From Lutraria lutraria (Eukaryota; Mollusca; Bivalvia; Venerida; Mactridae): 64,000 bases of DNA. The number at the start of each line of letters is the position of its first letter. Position 1 is the stretch's first letter. The notes below the pieces were generated by a model, which searched no databases, was not told the DNA's origin, and saw only the letters and a program-made list of their open reading frames with translations. Position numbers and translations under genes: made by a program. The DNA is taken from the NCBI GenBank assembly GCA_964023205.1, contig OZ026843.1, positions 5,751,029 to 5,815,028 of the forward strand, given 5' to 3'. Shown one piece after another: positions 34,976 to 48,395 of the stretch.

Positions 34976-37900
34976 GTATTAAGATACGTTTTACGATGCC
35001 CAGAACGTAAATTTATTTGTTGCTAAGCGACGTGTTTATTTTTTATTTTATTGGGAAAAAATACGCTTTTTACCGACTGCTAATACAGTTCTCATTATTC
35101 AATGATCGGCGAGGAAATCCGAAGTAGTACCTGACAATAATATAAAACCATACAAAAAATATTAATTATATCATGAAGTAAAGATACGTAAATCAAAAAC
35201 ACAATTAACGTCAATCTAGACATAACGGATTATAATAAGTACAAATTTATCAATTTGATATTTTTGTGTTATTTATAATTAATAATTGTTACCATTTATT
35301 AACGTTGTCAAGAAATTTTCACTCAATTATATTTGACGTCTAAATGATAATATTAAGTAATTAAAATAAACGATGACTTTCTTTCTTATGTGTAGTTCGT
35401 AAGTGAACGTAAATGTGTCAAGAACGTTGTTTGTAATTATATACACAATGATACAATATAAAAACTATTCTTCCAAAATGCGTATCTAAATAAATGTGTA
35501 ATTTACAACTTGGTGTACGATTATTGACGTGATTTACTCAATGTTGTTTCTTAATCATTTCTGGAAAACAAATATCCTTGGTTGTATTAAATCAATTCTA
35601 CATAACTTCACCCCCCCAAAAAAAATCTTCGAAAATGCTCTCTGTTAAGCATGACTTAAGATTATAATTAAACTAGGGTATGTATATTCAAATTAAGACG
35701 GCATCTTGTCTGGGACTTAAACACGCGCCAAATAGCGATAATTATTTTTAGTATTTTTTTTTAGTCTTAATTCTATCCTGTCGGCAAATGCGCCATCTTC
35801 TGAGATATGACTAGACGAGTCATACAGCACTATCATAATGGTATTGTTAAAGATTTAAATTTTTCCCGACAGATGCACGACTTGTACAAAATTCCTCGGG
35901 AATTTTTCAGTCACATTGGAAAGGCGAGCCTGATTTATGTTCAAAGACTAAAGAAACAGTGGACCAGTTGTCACGTGTAGATGTTTTACGAGCGTGCTAA
36001 GAACCAACTCCTCCGATCTGTCACGAACTAATGATTCACACCGAACTTAACGCTTAGTTAAAGTCACTCCCAGGCGAACAAAGAAAATCAAGTAATACTA
36101 AACTCTTGAAGTAATTATAAAGAAGATGCAGCTAAAATTGACACAGAAATTAATATCATCTTTGGACAAACGCACTTACCGCTTGCAATACCTTTATATA
36201 ACGGGTATCTTCGCTGATTTTGTATAGATATACTCATTTTATTCGATGTGGTACCTCATTTTAAAACATTATTTATGATAACAAGGAACATATTATATAC
36301 ATATAATCATAATTATTATAGTAATACCAAGACAAATAAGTAAGACGTGAGGACGAAAAAATATATAAATAATGATATATTATTAGTATATAATGCTTAT
36401 TTTTCATAATGATACTAAACGCAAAGAATGGCAATATTTCTTAAGACAATAAAACTCAATATAATTTTTATATATATTAATATACACCAATTAACATACA
36501 CCAGAAGTATCATATAACACATTATATAACAAGATATTTCATAATTTAATATATTACAAATATTCATAAAATTAAAACAATCAGTTTTACTACGCTGCGC
36601 ATTTTGGAATGATCCGTGTATCATATGAACATAAATTTCATGAAAAAAATTTTTTTTTTATAGATATAAAGACAGCGAACTTTCATTAAAAATCTATGTC
36701 TACTCTATATAATTACGATGCGCTTGACTCAGATTTAAGATGGGGTGTTAGTGAACTATGATGTATAACGTATTCAAATGCCGGATAGAACTATCGACAG
36801 AAATGTAACTCAACTTTTTTCATATGAAGATCGAAATGATTATACGATGAGAACTTAAAAACTTGAATTGTTATTCATTTGTATACCACAACAACACATT
36901 CAATGATATTTAATAATTGTAAGTTTAATAAAAAAAATAGTTCCGATGTGTTGCACTTTGCAGTTGAATGCTTAGCTAGTTTGTTTATTTATATTCATAA
37001 CTCGTCGAATCCGAACAATTCAACACATACAAACAACAAATCGCACAACATGCTTAGTTGTCAGAGACCAGTTCTTTGATTTCAATTCTTAGTCTATAGT
37101 TACGTTTAAATAACATTTAAATAAATAGATGTATTATTACACTTAATCGAATTTCTAGGTGGGTATCATGATTATAACGCGATACAAAATAGTCCCTTAC
37201 GGAAATTATATTATCGTTTCTCGACCTGGGGCTCAGAAGCAATTTTCCACGAAACTTTATGGACATTATAATTATTCTCTAGAGTAAAACTTTCTTAAGG
37301 AATTCTACACTTATTCAGGCGCTTTTCCCTTGATTCTAAAATTCCGGAACTAAGTTTCCGATCGCCTCATTTGTATTCCTTTCGAATTCGCGATGCATTC
37401 GGTCATAAATCAGGAACGTTGTTCCCCTCGGACGGGTAGAGCAAATCAAACGCGCATGGAATTATTCCAGCCAGGTTTAAATTGACATTTCTATGGGTGC
37501 CCTGGAAATGGAAGTAGACAGATTGTAACGAACACGGCTCAGTCATTAAGTGTAGGTCATTTACAGATGTAAAAGATCGTTAATGTCGCATCCAAGCCAA
37601 GTCCAGTAATGATGGCCGAATATTGGAAGTCAGTAAACAGTCATAGCATTTGTGACTACACAAAAGAATAGGAAAATAACTCAAGAAATATTGAGTATTT
37701 TCTGCATTTGATTATATTGTCTATACGAAACCAGGATATATTAGGTAATAACAATGTAAACATAAAGTCACGTTTCGTTTTTGAATCATAATACGTTGGG
37801 AATTCGTGACGGACTTTGAATAGCGCTACTTTCGATTTTTATTATTTTGAAGGAGATGTAATCCGCTCAAATGGGACATTCGTTTTTTAATCGTCTTTCT

Positions 37901-40900
37901 ATAAGCATACAAATAACAACATAATTTTAATCGGATACGCGTCAAGTAACATTCTTCAAGTCTTTTGCGTTGTCATAGCAGACAACTGCATATCGTGTAA
38001 TTGCAAAAACATCGGCGACATTTCAGAGTGAGCCGAATCTGCACAGCGCCCACGTATGACACCAGGAGGTCCCAGACGATATAAATTCTTCACATTCTGA
38101 CAGACTGAACTTCAGTTATTCGAACAAATATCGGAAAGAAACAACTTTAAAATGAAGATGCTACCCAGCATAGTTACATGTCATATTTCGGTTCCAGAAC
38201 AAAAGCATACTGTAAAGAATTAGCCATCCCATGTGGCAAGCAGTAATTAGTTAATAAGTTAATGAGCAATGGTCAAACGTGGAACTTTGGGATATATGTA
38301 GACTGGAAAATGTGTTCTCTTTTACCATGTATATGTAGAATAGCATATATAACATCACAAATAAGATAGCATTCGATAATTTACCTCCCTGTCGTATCCT
38401 TAAAATGGACCAACAAGAGTGTTTTAATAAATAGTTTAAGAACCTGTAATCAGGGGAACATAGAGTATACAAAATGAACAGACAAAGTGAAGAGAGAAAC
38501 GGAGGCAATGGAATGGGAACAGTGATCACTGGTAAATATTACGAGGCAATGTTAGAGAGGACTAAAGACAAAACGAGCAAAGGTCCACATCAGGAACAAC
38601 ACTATGGTTACTATTGGATCAAACTAAACATATCGATATTGAAAACGATTTTAAAACCAAGCATAATACATTAAAGAATATGAGCATAGTACCAGTCTTT
38701 CTAAATATTTTGATATACACGATGTAAAGTCTCAAACGTGGTGTGAAACGACTTTTTCTGCGATTGCTTATGCGGAAACTGCACTTTCTTTTGGCATGTT
38801 TAATTAACTCAGTCAGCAACATAGTAAAGTATATTTTCATTGGAACCTTGCTTGTTGCAACCATGCTAGGATCCACTCAAACGTCACCACATCACGCTAA
38901 ATGAAAGTTAATTACGTAAATCATAGTCTGTCATTGTTTCCTTAATGTTTCAGGTCGGCAACAAGCGCATCCTGTATCCTGTCAAACTCCAGTTTGAAGT
39001 ATACGGAAGCAGGTTATTTAGACATATTGTTCATGTATTTAACCATTCCAAGCCGTCTGCGCGTGGATGACATTAATAAAAAAAACGAATAACAACATTA
39101 AGGATTTCAAGAACAACCATTGCGTTTTACATGGAACAACAGTGATAGCACACGCGCCTTTATTTTTGCATTTATACTCATAATATGCTCATGTCGGCAA
39201 CATACAAATTTGAATTGGCCTGCAATGATTTACTGACCAGCACTTAAGAGCGTTTTTAATTAAATTCTTTGTAGTTATACCCGGTGACACTAATTTTCTC
39301 GGAAACATAAGAACCAGGTGGTATATATTTCTGCTGTCTCGTTCCACTGAGATCAAACATAAACTGTGTATATCCCCATATCAAATGAAATGACATAGCT
39401 CTGTACGGCGTTAAGTTTTCATCTTAAACTTGCCAAAATTGTAAACGGGCGTCCTCATATAAATACCAACGTACATGGCGTTAAATGCGTATTCAAGATA
39501 CAGCAGTCTTACCCCAAATTTCGTCTTGAGGGATGCAATTGAAACGCAGACATACCAAATGGAGCCTGAGAAGATTTATGCTTTTAATCAAACACGTTTA
39601 GACAATTGGGTATTCTGAAATCATTTTGAAAATTATAACACGTCCGAAAGGCAGGGTAGTAAATTTAGTGTAACAATGGAGCTCCAGTGACATATAGAAG
39701 ACGTTATTAGCTGAGAGTACGAGCCAAATGGAAGAATTTCGACAGATGAAATGCGATTTAGTAAAATTGGTACGATGATCAGTCGGTGTTTGGGTTGTGG
39801 GACTAAGAAGAAATCCAATAACGAATTGTTTGGTAGGATTGATGTTTAATCGAATAATATAATTATTCCTAGAGTGTAACGAACCAGTAGGTTTAGTGGT
39901 ATATGTCGAATACTCTGCCACTAATCAACTTATGCTGAATGTTTATGGACATGTATGCAAAAATAATGCAAGCATACACTGACGCTTTAAGACGTCACAA
40001 GTCAACACCGTGTTCAACGCATTTTAAGAGAAATTGCTTGTAAATAGATATTGTTTACGCATTGGCGATCTTGACTTGTAGTATGTTAACGTGTCTTACT
40101 TGAATTCATAATAAGTATGCGTTTGGTCCTCGGAGCTGGTTAATATCTTTTTATTCACAAGAGTGTTTTCACCTAGTACGCCCCGTTTAGCGTATTCGGT
40201 ATAGGTAGCACGTTGAAGATACTTGTAAGTGTTCGGAGTCTTTTGCCAGTTGTTTTATTTGTTATAGTACAGGTATGATACATAACCTCCGATTTAACAA
40301 CTAGTGCTTATCGTCTGCAGATAGTCATTTGCTTGAAAACATATACTACATGTTGCTATTACGGAAATACATTTGATAAATAGCAATATGGCTAACATAA
40401 AGTATAAAGTAAATAAGTGGAAATATTTCAACAAAATAAGCAAACAGACTATCTGCTTATATACTTTTCGTAGAATCATCATATATATTTCAGAAGTGGA
40501 TCCTATTAATAGTGTGCCTGTATTGTTGCGGAACAATAAATGGACATGGTTGTTGATGTTTAAGATGCCGGTAACCCCAAAACTGTCAGTGAATTTAGAA
40601 TTCTGGTTATAATACCATTATTTTGTATGCGTATAACGAGAATCAAATATCCGTATACATCGATCATACCTTTTCACCATTCTTATGTACATAAGCCACA
40701 CATGAGTTCTGTTATGGAAGCACATAATGACACTATTGTTAACAATGTACAATCATAATTCCATCTGGAATTTCATTAGCTCAGTTTGCCCCTTTATAGA
40801 ATATGAGCGTCTTTGGTTGGGTTTGCCTATAAATAAATGATAAAAACTTCGTCAAACTTAATCATATAAGTTTACGTAACTCTTTGGCACTGGCTATACC

Positions 40901-42253
40901 ATTTGCACATAAATAACAAGGAGCCGTCAAAGCAATTCCTTTTCCATATCTCTTATTTTCTGTACAACTAGGAAATAGATTTCACAATTTTTGACCGTAG
41001 GAAAGATTTATTACTTTCGTTTGGTTATAATCTAGTATAGATAAGAGGCTGTCGGTCAAGTTCCGTTCCTGATTAAGTTCTCCTCGAAACGTGACTTCAC
41101 TCCCCGTCATATCAGATTCTATGAAATTAGATCTGACGTAGGGAGGCCCACTTTTCCAGCAACTTGTGTAAAATACGAGTGAGCAAATAAATACGCACCT
41201 CAGAATGACTTCTGACGAGACTCAGAAGAGATTAGAACGAATATGTATTATATATGGGCGATGTTAAATGGAATAATATACAGTGCGCAGACATGTTTGA
41301 AGTATGGAGTTAGATTCTGATACCAACGAAGTGCTTATCGCCAAAACACATTTCGATCATGGAATTAATGCAGTTTTAACATTTCTTTAAATTCTTGTAG
41401 TAATTCGGAAGTAAAATATCGAGATAACGATATAAAAGTCAAATAACAGCGGCGAATGTTTCATGCTTCGAAATATCGGCGAAACAATGCGCATTGAATG
41501 CATAATATATTTGTTAAATTTCATTGAAATTAATGAACATTTCCTAAATATTATGAATGGGAGTCCTTTATAGCATACACTAAATGTAAAATTATGGAAT
41601 ACAGGAGACTGACTGTGCTTCACTTGTTGGCGTAAATCTCAGGTTGCCGGTTACATGAGCAAACAATATCAAATTATATGAATGATCATGTGATCCCATG
41701 GAACAATATATCTCCATTCATTTCCTTGGGTAGAACAAACGAATGGGTGGCGGAATACCCCGGGGGTATATGTAATCAATGAGGGTATGCGTGACACACG
41801 TTAAACGATGCTTCAACAAACAAACCATAATTAAATTAAATATATACTGTCAAACTTCCATTATCACTCATCAATCCGCAATTTTATGCAGTTTTTAACA
41901 GATTTGTTGCATCTAATTTGTTTTTGTTATCCTGCAACAAGATAAACAGGGGCGGATTTAGAAAGGAATATTTCACTCTATCTTATAAGGCAACATTGCC
42001 ATATTGTTGACTGGTGAACAGATCCGACATTTGTAGACACTTTTCTGCTGTCCGATACCCGAACAATATATTATGGCAATACCAATTTAAAACACAGTTT
42101 TGCACCAATAACTGATAAGTATTCACAGCTTGTTTCTGTTGAAATAACTGCAAAGCTTGTTTTCAACGAATTTTGTTACAAAACAGGCAACAAAAACGAA
42201 CGTCATGTGATCCTGAAATGTTTCAGTGAATCAACCCGGATGAGTAATCAATA
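34976..42253. other. Long non-coding stretch
   Basis: No gene found. Patches of balanced composition at 35700-36060 and 37140-37640 (TTTCTCGACCTGGGGC, GTTGTTCCCCTCGGACGG) stand out. ORFs of 60-107 codons, including 39598-39921 minus, show no domain. Confidence 0.5.
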
Positions 42254-42320
42254 AACTGGTTCCCGTTCCATGTTACTGTACACCAAAAGCTTTGTACACA
42301 CAAGTCAACGGGAACCAGTT
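42254..42320. repeat. Hairpin element with 14-bp perfect inverted repeat
   Basis: AACTGGTTCCCGTT (42254-42267) and its exact complement AACGGGAACCAGTT (42307-42320) flank a 39-bp loop. The left arm plus loop (ACTGGTTCCCGTTCCATGTT then CACCAAAA) recurs at 48358-48392, so this is a dispersed repeat unit. Confidence 0.7.
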
Positions 42321-42479
42321 CATGTAATACATGTACTCGTATGTACATGTTAGTGTTGGACAGCAAGAGCAGTAATGTAGATGAATGACAACTTACACAC
42401 TCGTGTAAATACACCGATGTTTACATGTGATACTCTTGTTCGTTCATTAATGAAGTGCGTATGTTTATATCATTTTCTA

Positions 42480-42810
42480 CATGGTATCGACCTGGTCAAC
42501 ATTATTAATTACTGACCAAGCATTAGGACCACCTACAGCATGTGATATGAGATTTTTGACAGTGCATTTCTATTTTAGCACCTTGTGGCTCGTTGCTAAT
42601 ATTCTTAATGAATTTCACGTGGGGTTAGCTGCCATGCCGGTCAAGCTAGCGAATTTATTGGCTAATAAAAATGTCCACGGCCGGACAGACCAAAGTAACT
42701 GTGTAAATGTGCCGCCGACCACAGAATTGACCATTTAGAGCATTAGCGTTAATTGTAATTACGATTCTCATGCCGAATGACAAGTTATACGCCCATTGAA
42801 CTAATGCTAC
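42480..42810. promoter_or_regulatory. Possible conserved regulatory block
   Basis: Balanced composition with TTGGCTAATAAAAATG, CCACGGCCGGACAG and AGCGTTAATTGTAATTACG (overlapping homeodomain cores). An 85-codon plus frame at 42481-42738 covers it but has no recognisable domain or splice sites. Confidence 0.3.
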
Positions 42811-43339
42811 TAAGTACGTATATTATCACAAAATATTAAAAGCGAACCAAATACTTGATCAATGGTTGTACTAGTATTTTATTCACGGATATTACATTGC
42901 CAAACAACAATGCACAAAAACACGACAATAATGTGCAGATGATTGTCAAAATACTTTATTTGTAATGGTGTTGTTTAAGAATATGGTATACCCGTTTGTG
43001 TGTTTGTATGTAATAATTTGTTTTGTTCTTGGCGAATTGCTGTTCAGGGGAAGCAACCGTGCAACATCGATTTCTAAAGTCACGGTTTGTTCTGTTTGAA
43101 AAAACTTTTGAATCACAATTATCGAACTCGCTTCATTCGGAAAACTTGGTTGAATATGTTTTACTTCATGTCAAGCAGTAATTCAGATATAACTGGACTA
43201 AGTAAGTCACTCCTGAAAGAAACAAGATACTATGACGAAAAGCTCGCTATTTAGCAATTGGTCTTCCAAACGCAATAACTGATACATTTCAGCTCGATAA
43301 AACTGTACATCATTTATAAACAAACTGCATGCTACGTAC
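42811..43339. other. Non-coding, nothing recognised
   Basis: AT-rich run leading into the CpG-rich array. Confidence 0.5.
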
Positions 43340-44765
43340 TAGCAGGGTAACGTCGTGTTAGTAGATGAAGTGTAGCTCTCACGTCACAGGGTAACCTTGA
43401 CGATGGAAGTCGTCGATTTACTGGATGTGCTAGTAACGTTCACGTCATTAGTTAACCATGACAAGTGCACTATGACTACAGGAGACTTCGTGTTACTTTA
43501 TGTGGCGTAACGTTCACGTCTCAAGTGCACTATGACTACAGGAGACGTCGTGTTACCTTATAAAGCGTAACGTTCACGTCACAAGTGCACTATGACTACA
43601 GGAGACGTCGTGTTACTTTATGTGGCGTAACGTTCACGTCACAAGTGCACTATGACTACAGGAGACGTCGTGTTACTTTATGTGGCGTAACGTTCACGTC
43701 ACAAGTCCACTATGACTACAGGAGACGTCGTGTAACTTAATATAGCGTAACGTTTACGTCACAAGTGCACTATGACTACAGGAGACGTCGTGTTACCTAA
43801 TATATTGTAACGTTTACGTCACAAGTGCACTATGACTACAGGAGACGTCGTGTTACTTAATATAGCGTAACGTTCACGTCACAAGTACACTATGACTACA
43901 GGAGACGTCGTGTAACTTAATATAGCGTAACGTTCACGTCACAAGTGTACTATGACTTCAGGAGACGTCGTGTTACCTAATATATCGTAACGTTCACGTC
44001 ACAAGTACACTATGACTACAGGAGACGTCGTGTAACTTAATATAGCGTAACGTTCACGTCACAAGTGCACTATGGCTACAGGAGACGTCGTGTTTCTTTA
44101 TATAGCGTAACGTTCACGTCACAAGTGCACTATGGCTACAGGAGACGTCGTGTTACCTAATATAGCGTAACGTTCACGTCACAAGTGCACTATGGCTACA
44201 GGAGACGTCGTGTTTCTTTATATGGCGTAACGTTCACGTCACAAGTGCACTATGGCTACAGGAGACGTCGTGTTACCTTATATAGCGTAACGTTCACGTC
44301 ACAAGTGCACTATGGCTACAGGAGACGTCGTGTTACCTAATATAGCGTAACGTTCACGTCACAAGTGCACTATGGCTACAGGAGACGTCGTGTTACCTTA
44401 TATAGCGTAACGTTCACGTCACAAGTGTACTATGACTACAGGAGACGTCGTGTTACCTTATATAGCGTAACGTTCACGTCACAAGTGCACTATGACTACA
44501 GGAGTGTCGTGTTACCTTATGTAGCGTAACGTTCACGTCACAAGTGCACTATGGCTACAGGAGACGTCGTGTTACCTTATATAGCATAACGTTCACGTCA
44601 CAAGTGTACTATGACTTCAGGAGACGTCGTGTTACCTAGTATAGCGTAACGTTCATACAACAAATTTACCATGACGACGTGAGACGTCATGTTTCTTGAT
44701 GTAACATAATGTTTACCATGACGACACGACACGTCAAGTGACTTAATGAAGCGCGACGTCCACGA
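43340..44765 (+). repeat. CpG-rich 60-bp minisatellite, about 20 core units
   Basis: Core 43433-44655 holds about 20 units of 60 bp (one unit near 44500 is 59 bp). Each has GTAACGTTCACGTCACAAG, GCACTATGRCTACAGGAG and GACGTCGTGTTAC, about five CpG per unit, in otherwise AT-rich, CpG-poor DNA. Palindromes AACGTT, AGTGCACT and GACGTC recur in each unit, and the unit ends (GTAAC ... GTTAC) are complementary. Both flanks (43340-43432 and 44656-44765) are decayed units, as expected at array edges. No long ORF. Confidence 0.95.
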
Positions 44766-46346
44766 TCACTTTTCTATGTATTGCTGACCTTTTTAATGCC
44801 TAGCGATCTTCTCATGTAATAACGTAGGAGTGACGTTGTTGCGATATTAATGACGAAATAAATTATTGTTTTGTTCGATAAAAATTCACCAGGGGGAATG
44901 ACTCTTGTGTAGAATATTTATAAACAACTTTTACTGACGAACAGACAAAGTGTTTATTCTGGTATGTTGACTGTATGTATTCCTGTTTGGTTGTAAGTAT
45001 ATATACGACAAGAGGGGTCTTAATTTAACGCAGCTTGAACAAATAGCATTGAGTAAAATTACATGTAATTTAATACAAAACTCATCGTATATCCAACATG
45101 GTCGTGCTGTTTTAACTATCCGTTGAAATATATGTCACGCGGCTGTCCTTCCATTATTTTGCAGTTAATTTACAAGCTCAAACCGACTACAAGTTGTTAA
45201 CTTATGGCCGTGTTGCCTGTGACAAATTAACGTTGCCCAAACTAGAACCTAGACAATCGATCATTTTCTAGACAGATTTGTAATAAAAAAAGATGGCCGC
45301 GCTGTTATATACAAATCTATACCATCCGAAATATTGTTTCTCGCCAAAATAACGAACTTATTATATTTACGAGAGAGTTACGGCCGCCGATTTGGGTTCA
45401 TTTTTATGGTGATTATTTAATGTGCATCCACGGGGCTTCCAGCCTCTATTTACTTGAATATGACCAGTAAACACGATAGAAGAATATTAATAATAAAATA
45501 TTCATTCGATGTTTATTTCTGCAGAGGACAAATGTGTTGATTTGTTATAATGACCACACGCTGTTACCGTGTTTTCCTTGGCGTTTGTATAATAGTATAG
45601 TCGTTTTTAGACAGTATATCGAAAAGGAAATAGCTTGACATTCTACTTTAATGTTAGATAATACAAATTTGAGACTTACTAGCCATTTGAATTAGTCTAC
45701 GAAATGATAAATGGGGAAAAATAAACAGGCTTAAGTTTCAATAGTTCATTTGTTTATCAAGTATATGATGTTATTTTCTATGTTTTATATCTTATTATCA
45801 TGAGAACTACTGCTGCTTTTCAGGTCACTCTCATTATCAGGCGTGCTATGAAGTTTGATGTAAAACGAAGGTCCCTTTGTCTTTTTAAAATACCACCACA
45901 GGTGTTAATAATCTTATTTGTAGTTTCATGTTAGAACATCATCATGTCTTTGCAAAATAATAGGGGCGTAGATTCTTGGCTCATTTCATAAAAATCAGAT
46001 ATTCAAATGCAATGTAGTTGGACACCAGTCACTAATAAAATACACGTATACATAATATACATCGGGAAATAAGCCATCACATCCTGGGTTTAACTTATCT
46101 TTAAACTGTAGATTCCGTTGTTTTGAGCTTATGAGCATGTGACATCCGGATACTTAATTTACACTCAAACACACCATTATAGTTCCAGGAGACCCCCAAT
46201 ATTGACTTCATATACTCTTTATTTCACTGATTTTATGAAATTATGAAGTAAAAGACATGTTTGTGGACGGCAATTACCCATATAGATCTGATTCTAACGA
46301 TACCCATGTTCACTATAATTATGTGCTTGTATTATCAAATTTAAAA
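44766..46346. other. Non-coding; mixed-composition block at 45140-45470
   Basis: The inner block carries AAAGATGGCCGCG (close to the YY1 consensus), TTATGGCCGTG and TTACGGCCGCC within about 180 bp, plus TTTTATGGTGATTATTTAAT. It may be a cis-regulatory element; the remainder shows nothing. Confidence 0.35.
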
Positions 46347-46670
46347 GCCCGCCTGGTTAGCTCAGTGGTTAGAGCGTTGGTCAACTGATCAAAAGATTGT
46401 GAGTTCGAACCCCGGGCCCGGCTCACACTGTCCATAACAAATTTGACTGAAGATATTACATCCTATGTTAAATTGTCCCCAACCTCTGAATTGTATGGGG
46501 TAGATTGGTAGTGGCTTGCGGATAGAATGTGTTTACGACTGGTTAAAGGTTTAAATGAAGTCTAGGAAAGCTGGTTAGGCTAAGTACCCGCCACATTATG
46601 ACTGAAATAATGTTGACAATGGCGTTAAACCCGAAGAAACAAACAAACAAACAAACACACAAACAAACAC
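46347..46670 (+). mobile_element. tRNA-derived SINE, family 1, nearly intact copy
   Basis: The head GCCCGCCTGGTTAGCTCAGTGG has an A box, and AGTTCGAACCCCGGGC is the B box. The body contains GGATAGAATGTG, AAGCTGGTTAGGCTAAGTAC, CCGCCACATTATGACTGAAA and GGCGTTAAACCCGAAG. It ends in a (CAAA)n tail of about 40 bp. The clean tail and well-kept promoter suggest a relatively recent insertion. Possibly related to molluscan tRNA-SINEs such as the V-SINE group; family name not verified. Confidence 0.85.
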
Positions 46671-48350
46671 ATTTATTAGTCGAATACTAAATACATGTTT
46701 ATTTTATTTTTGCATCATTTAATTACACAGCATTTTTATCCAAACTTTCTTTAAAGAAAACCCGTCGATAAATCTGGAGTCGGACCCTTCCAATACATTA
46801 TTCAGACTACTCACATCATAAATCATATTTGAAATTTGTATTTCTATAAGCGAAATGCACATTTGATGTATTGATATCATAACGGGTACTGCCATCATGA
46901 CAACTATAACACTCAATGAATCTATTGTTTAACACAATTTTTCAATCAGTCAAATTAGCTTTGTCGAATTGCGCAATAAATCTTCGCATGACGGATCATG
47001 GACCGCTGTACTGGTGTCATCTAGACATATTTTATATCCTAAACCCGAGGGAGAGGAGAATCCATGTCTCCTATAAAATCACACATCTATAGTGTACACA
47101 AAACACCAAGTTGGCTTGTCAGTGGTTCCCTGTAATCAGATGATTTACGCGTCTAGAAAAGTCGTTAAAACTTCAAAATAGGGGACAACAGATATCCGTC
47201 CGTTTATTGCGCACGCATTATATTCTGGTATTCGCTTCTGTCAGTTTTGTGAGTGTATATCAAATCTAAGTCAGTTTATAAAAGGCATCCAGTAGACTTT
47301 GTATTTCAAACTAACGGATCGCTGTTGCATCTCCCAACGGGGTACATGTTTATGACTAAGGGGCTGAATGAAGTATGACCGGTGAAGGGAAATAAAATAA
47401 CCATTATTTTGATTGAAATTAGAAATCCAGATAGCCGTAATTTACCCATTGATGACATAAAATCGGTTAAATTTACAATGACACTTTAATGTCCATACTT
47501 GATGTCTAATTATCTAGTTCTACCCAATGGGTTTAACGTGACGGTACATACATAATATACTCGTATACTATACATGTATTCCTATGTGAACCGCCATCTA
47601 CATTTGTACTTTGAAAGTTCGGGTAAAATTACCGCTTTCCCGATGCAATGAAATTTGGCCATTTATCCGGTCGTATTTATAAATGTTAACAATCAACTTT
47701 ATCTAAAACATCGAGAATTCATATAAATGTTTGATATTATCATTCTAATGCAAGATAATGGCTTCCACAAAATTTGCATAGTGAAAATATACATTAAGTT
47801 TTGATGCGCTATATTGTATTATGATATCAACGAGATTACTATTTATTTTCGATATAAACATACGACGAATGAAACCAAACTATTAAGAGCATGCAATATA
47901 TCGGAAAAATCGATTATCTTTTTATAACGGTATGATAATGCGATATGATTTTAAAATACCGATACTCATTAAAACTAAATTTAGTTTTTCAAATATGTCC
48001 TGGCAAAAATATTACTTATATTTTGAAACAACGTTTGCGATAATATACAATTCATACTAAACCTTTTAAAGAAAAATAAAAACGTATATAGTGAAAGATG
48101 TTTTATATCGTATGATCATAGTAAATATCGCGATGTATCGCGATTTTTCCTTGCAATATCGATCCCCATAGAAAAAGACTAAACCGATATTTTAATTTTG
48201 CATTTTAATAAATACATGCTATATGATATCAACGGGTACCTTCACATCAATTATATCAGTTTATACAAATAATTGTGATACTTAAGTGTATCACAAATGC
48301 ATCGCATGAAATTAAGAAATACGGTAAATTGCATACAGTCTTTTGTGACA
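46671..48350. other. Non-coding, nothing recognised
   Basis: AT-rich with runs of ATATCG/CGATAT words around 47860-48180 (for example TATCGCGATGTATCGCG) but no defined repeat. Confidence 0.5.
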
Positions 48351-48395
48351 GAACCAGACTGGTTCCCGTTCCATGTTGCAGTGCACCAAAAAGGC
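48351..48395. repeat. Partial second copy of the GGTTCCCGTT hairpin repeat
   Basis: Shares ACTGGTTCCCGTTCCATGTT and GCACCAAAA with 42256-42289 but has lost the right arm. GAACCAGACTGGTTC at 48351-48365 forms a small 7-1-7 palindrome. Confidence 0.6.

Noticed and set aside
39598..39921. 107-codon minus-strand ORF
   Set aside because: No domain or splice context; overlapped by another frame on the same strand.
43340..44765. CRISPR-like array
   Set aside because: Units are contiguous with no unique spacers, and the genome is animal; it is a minisatellite.
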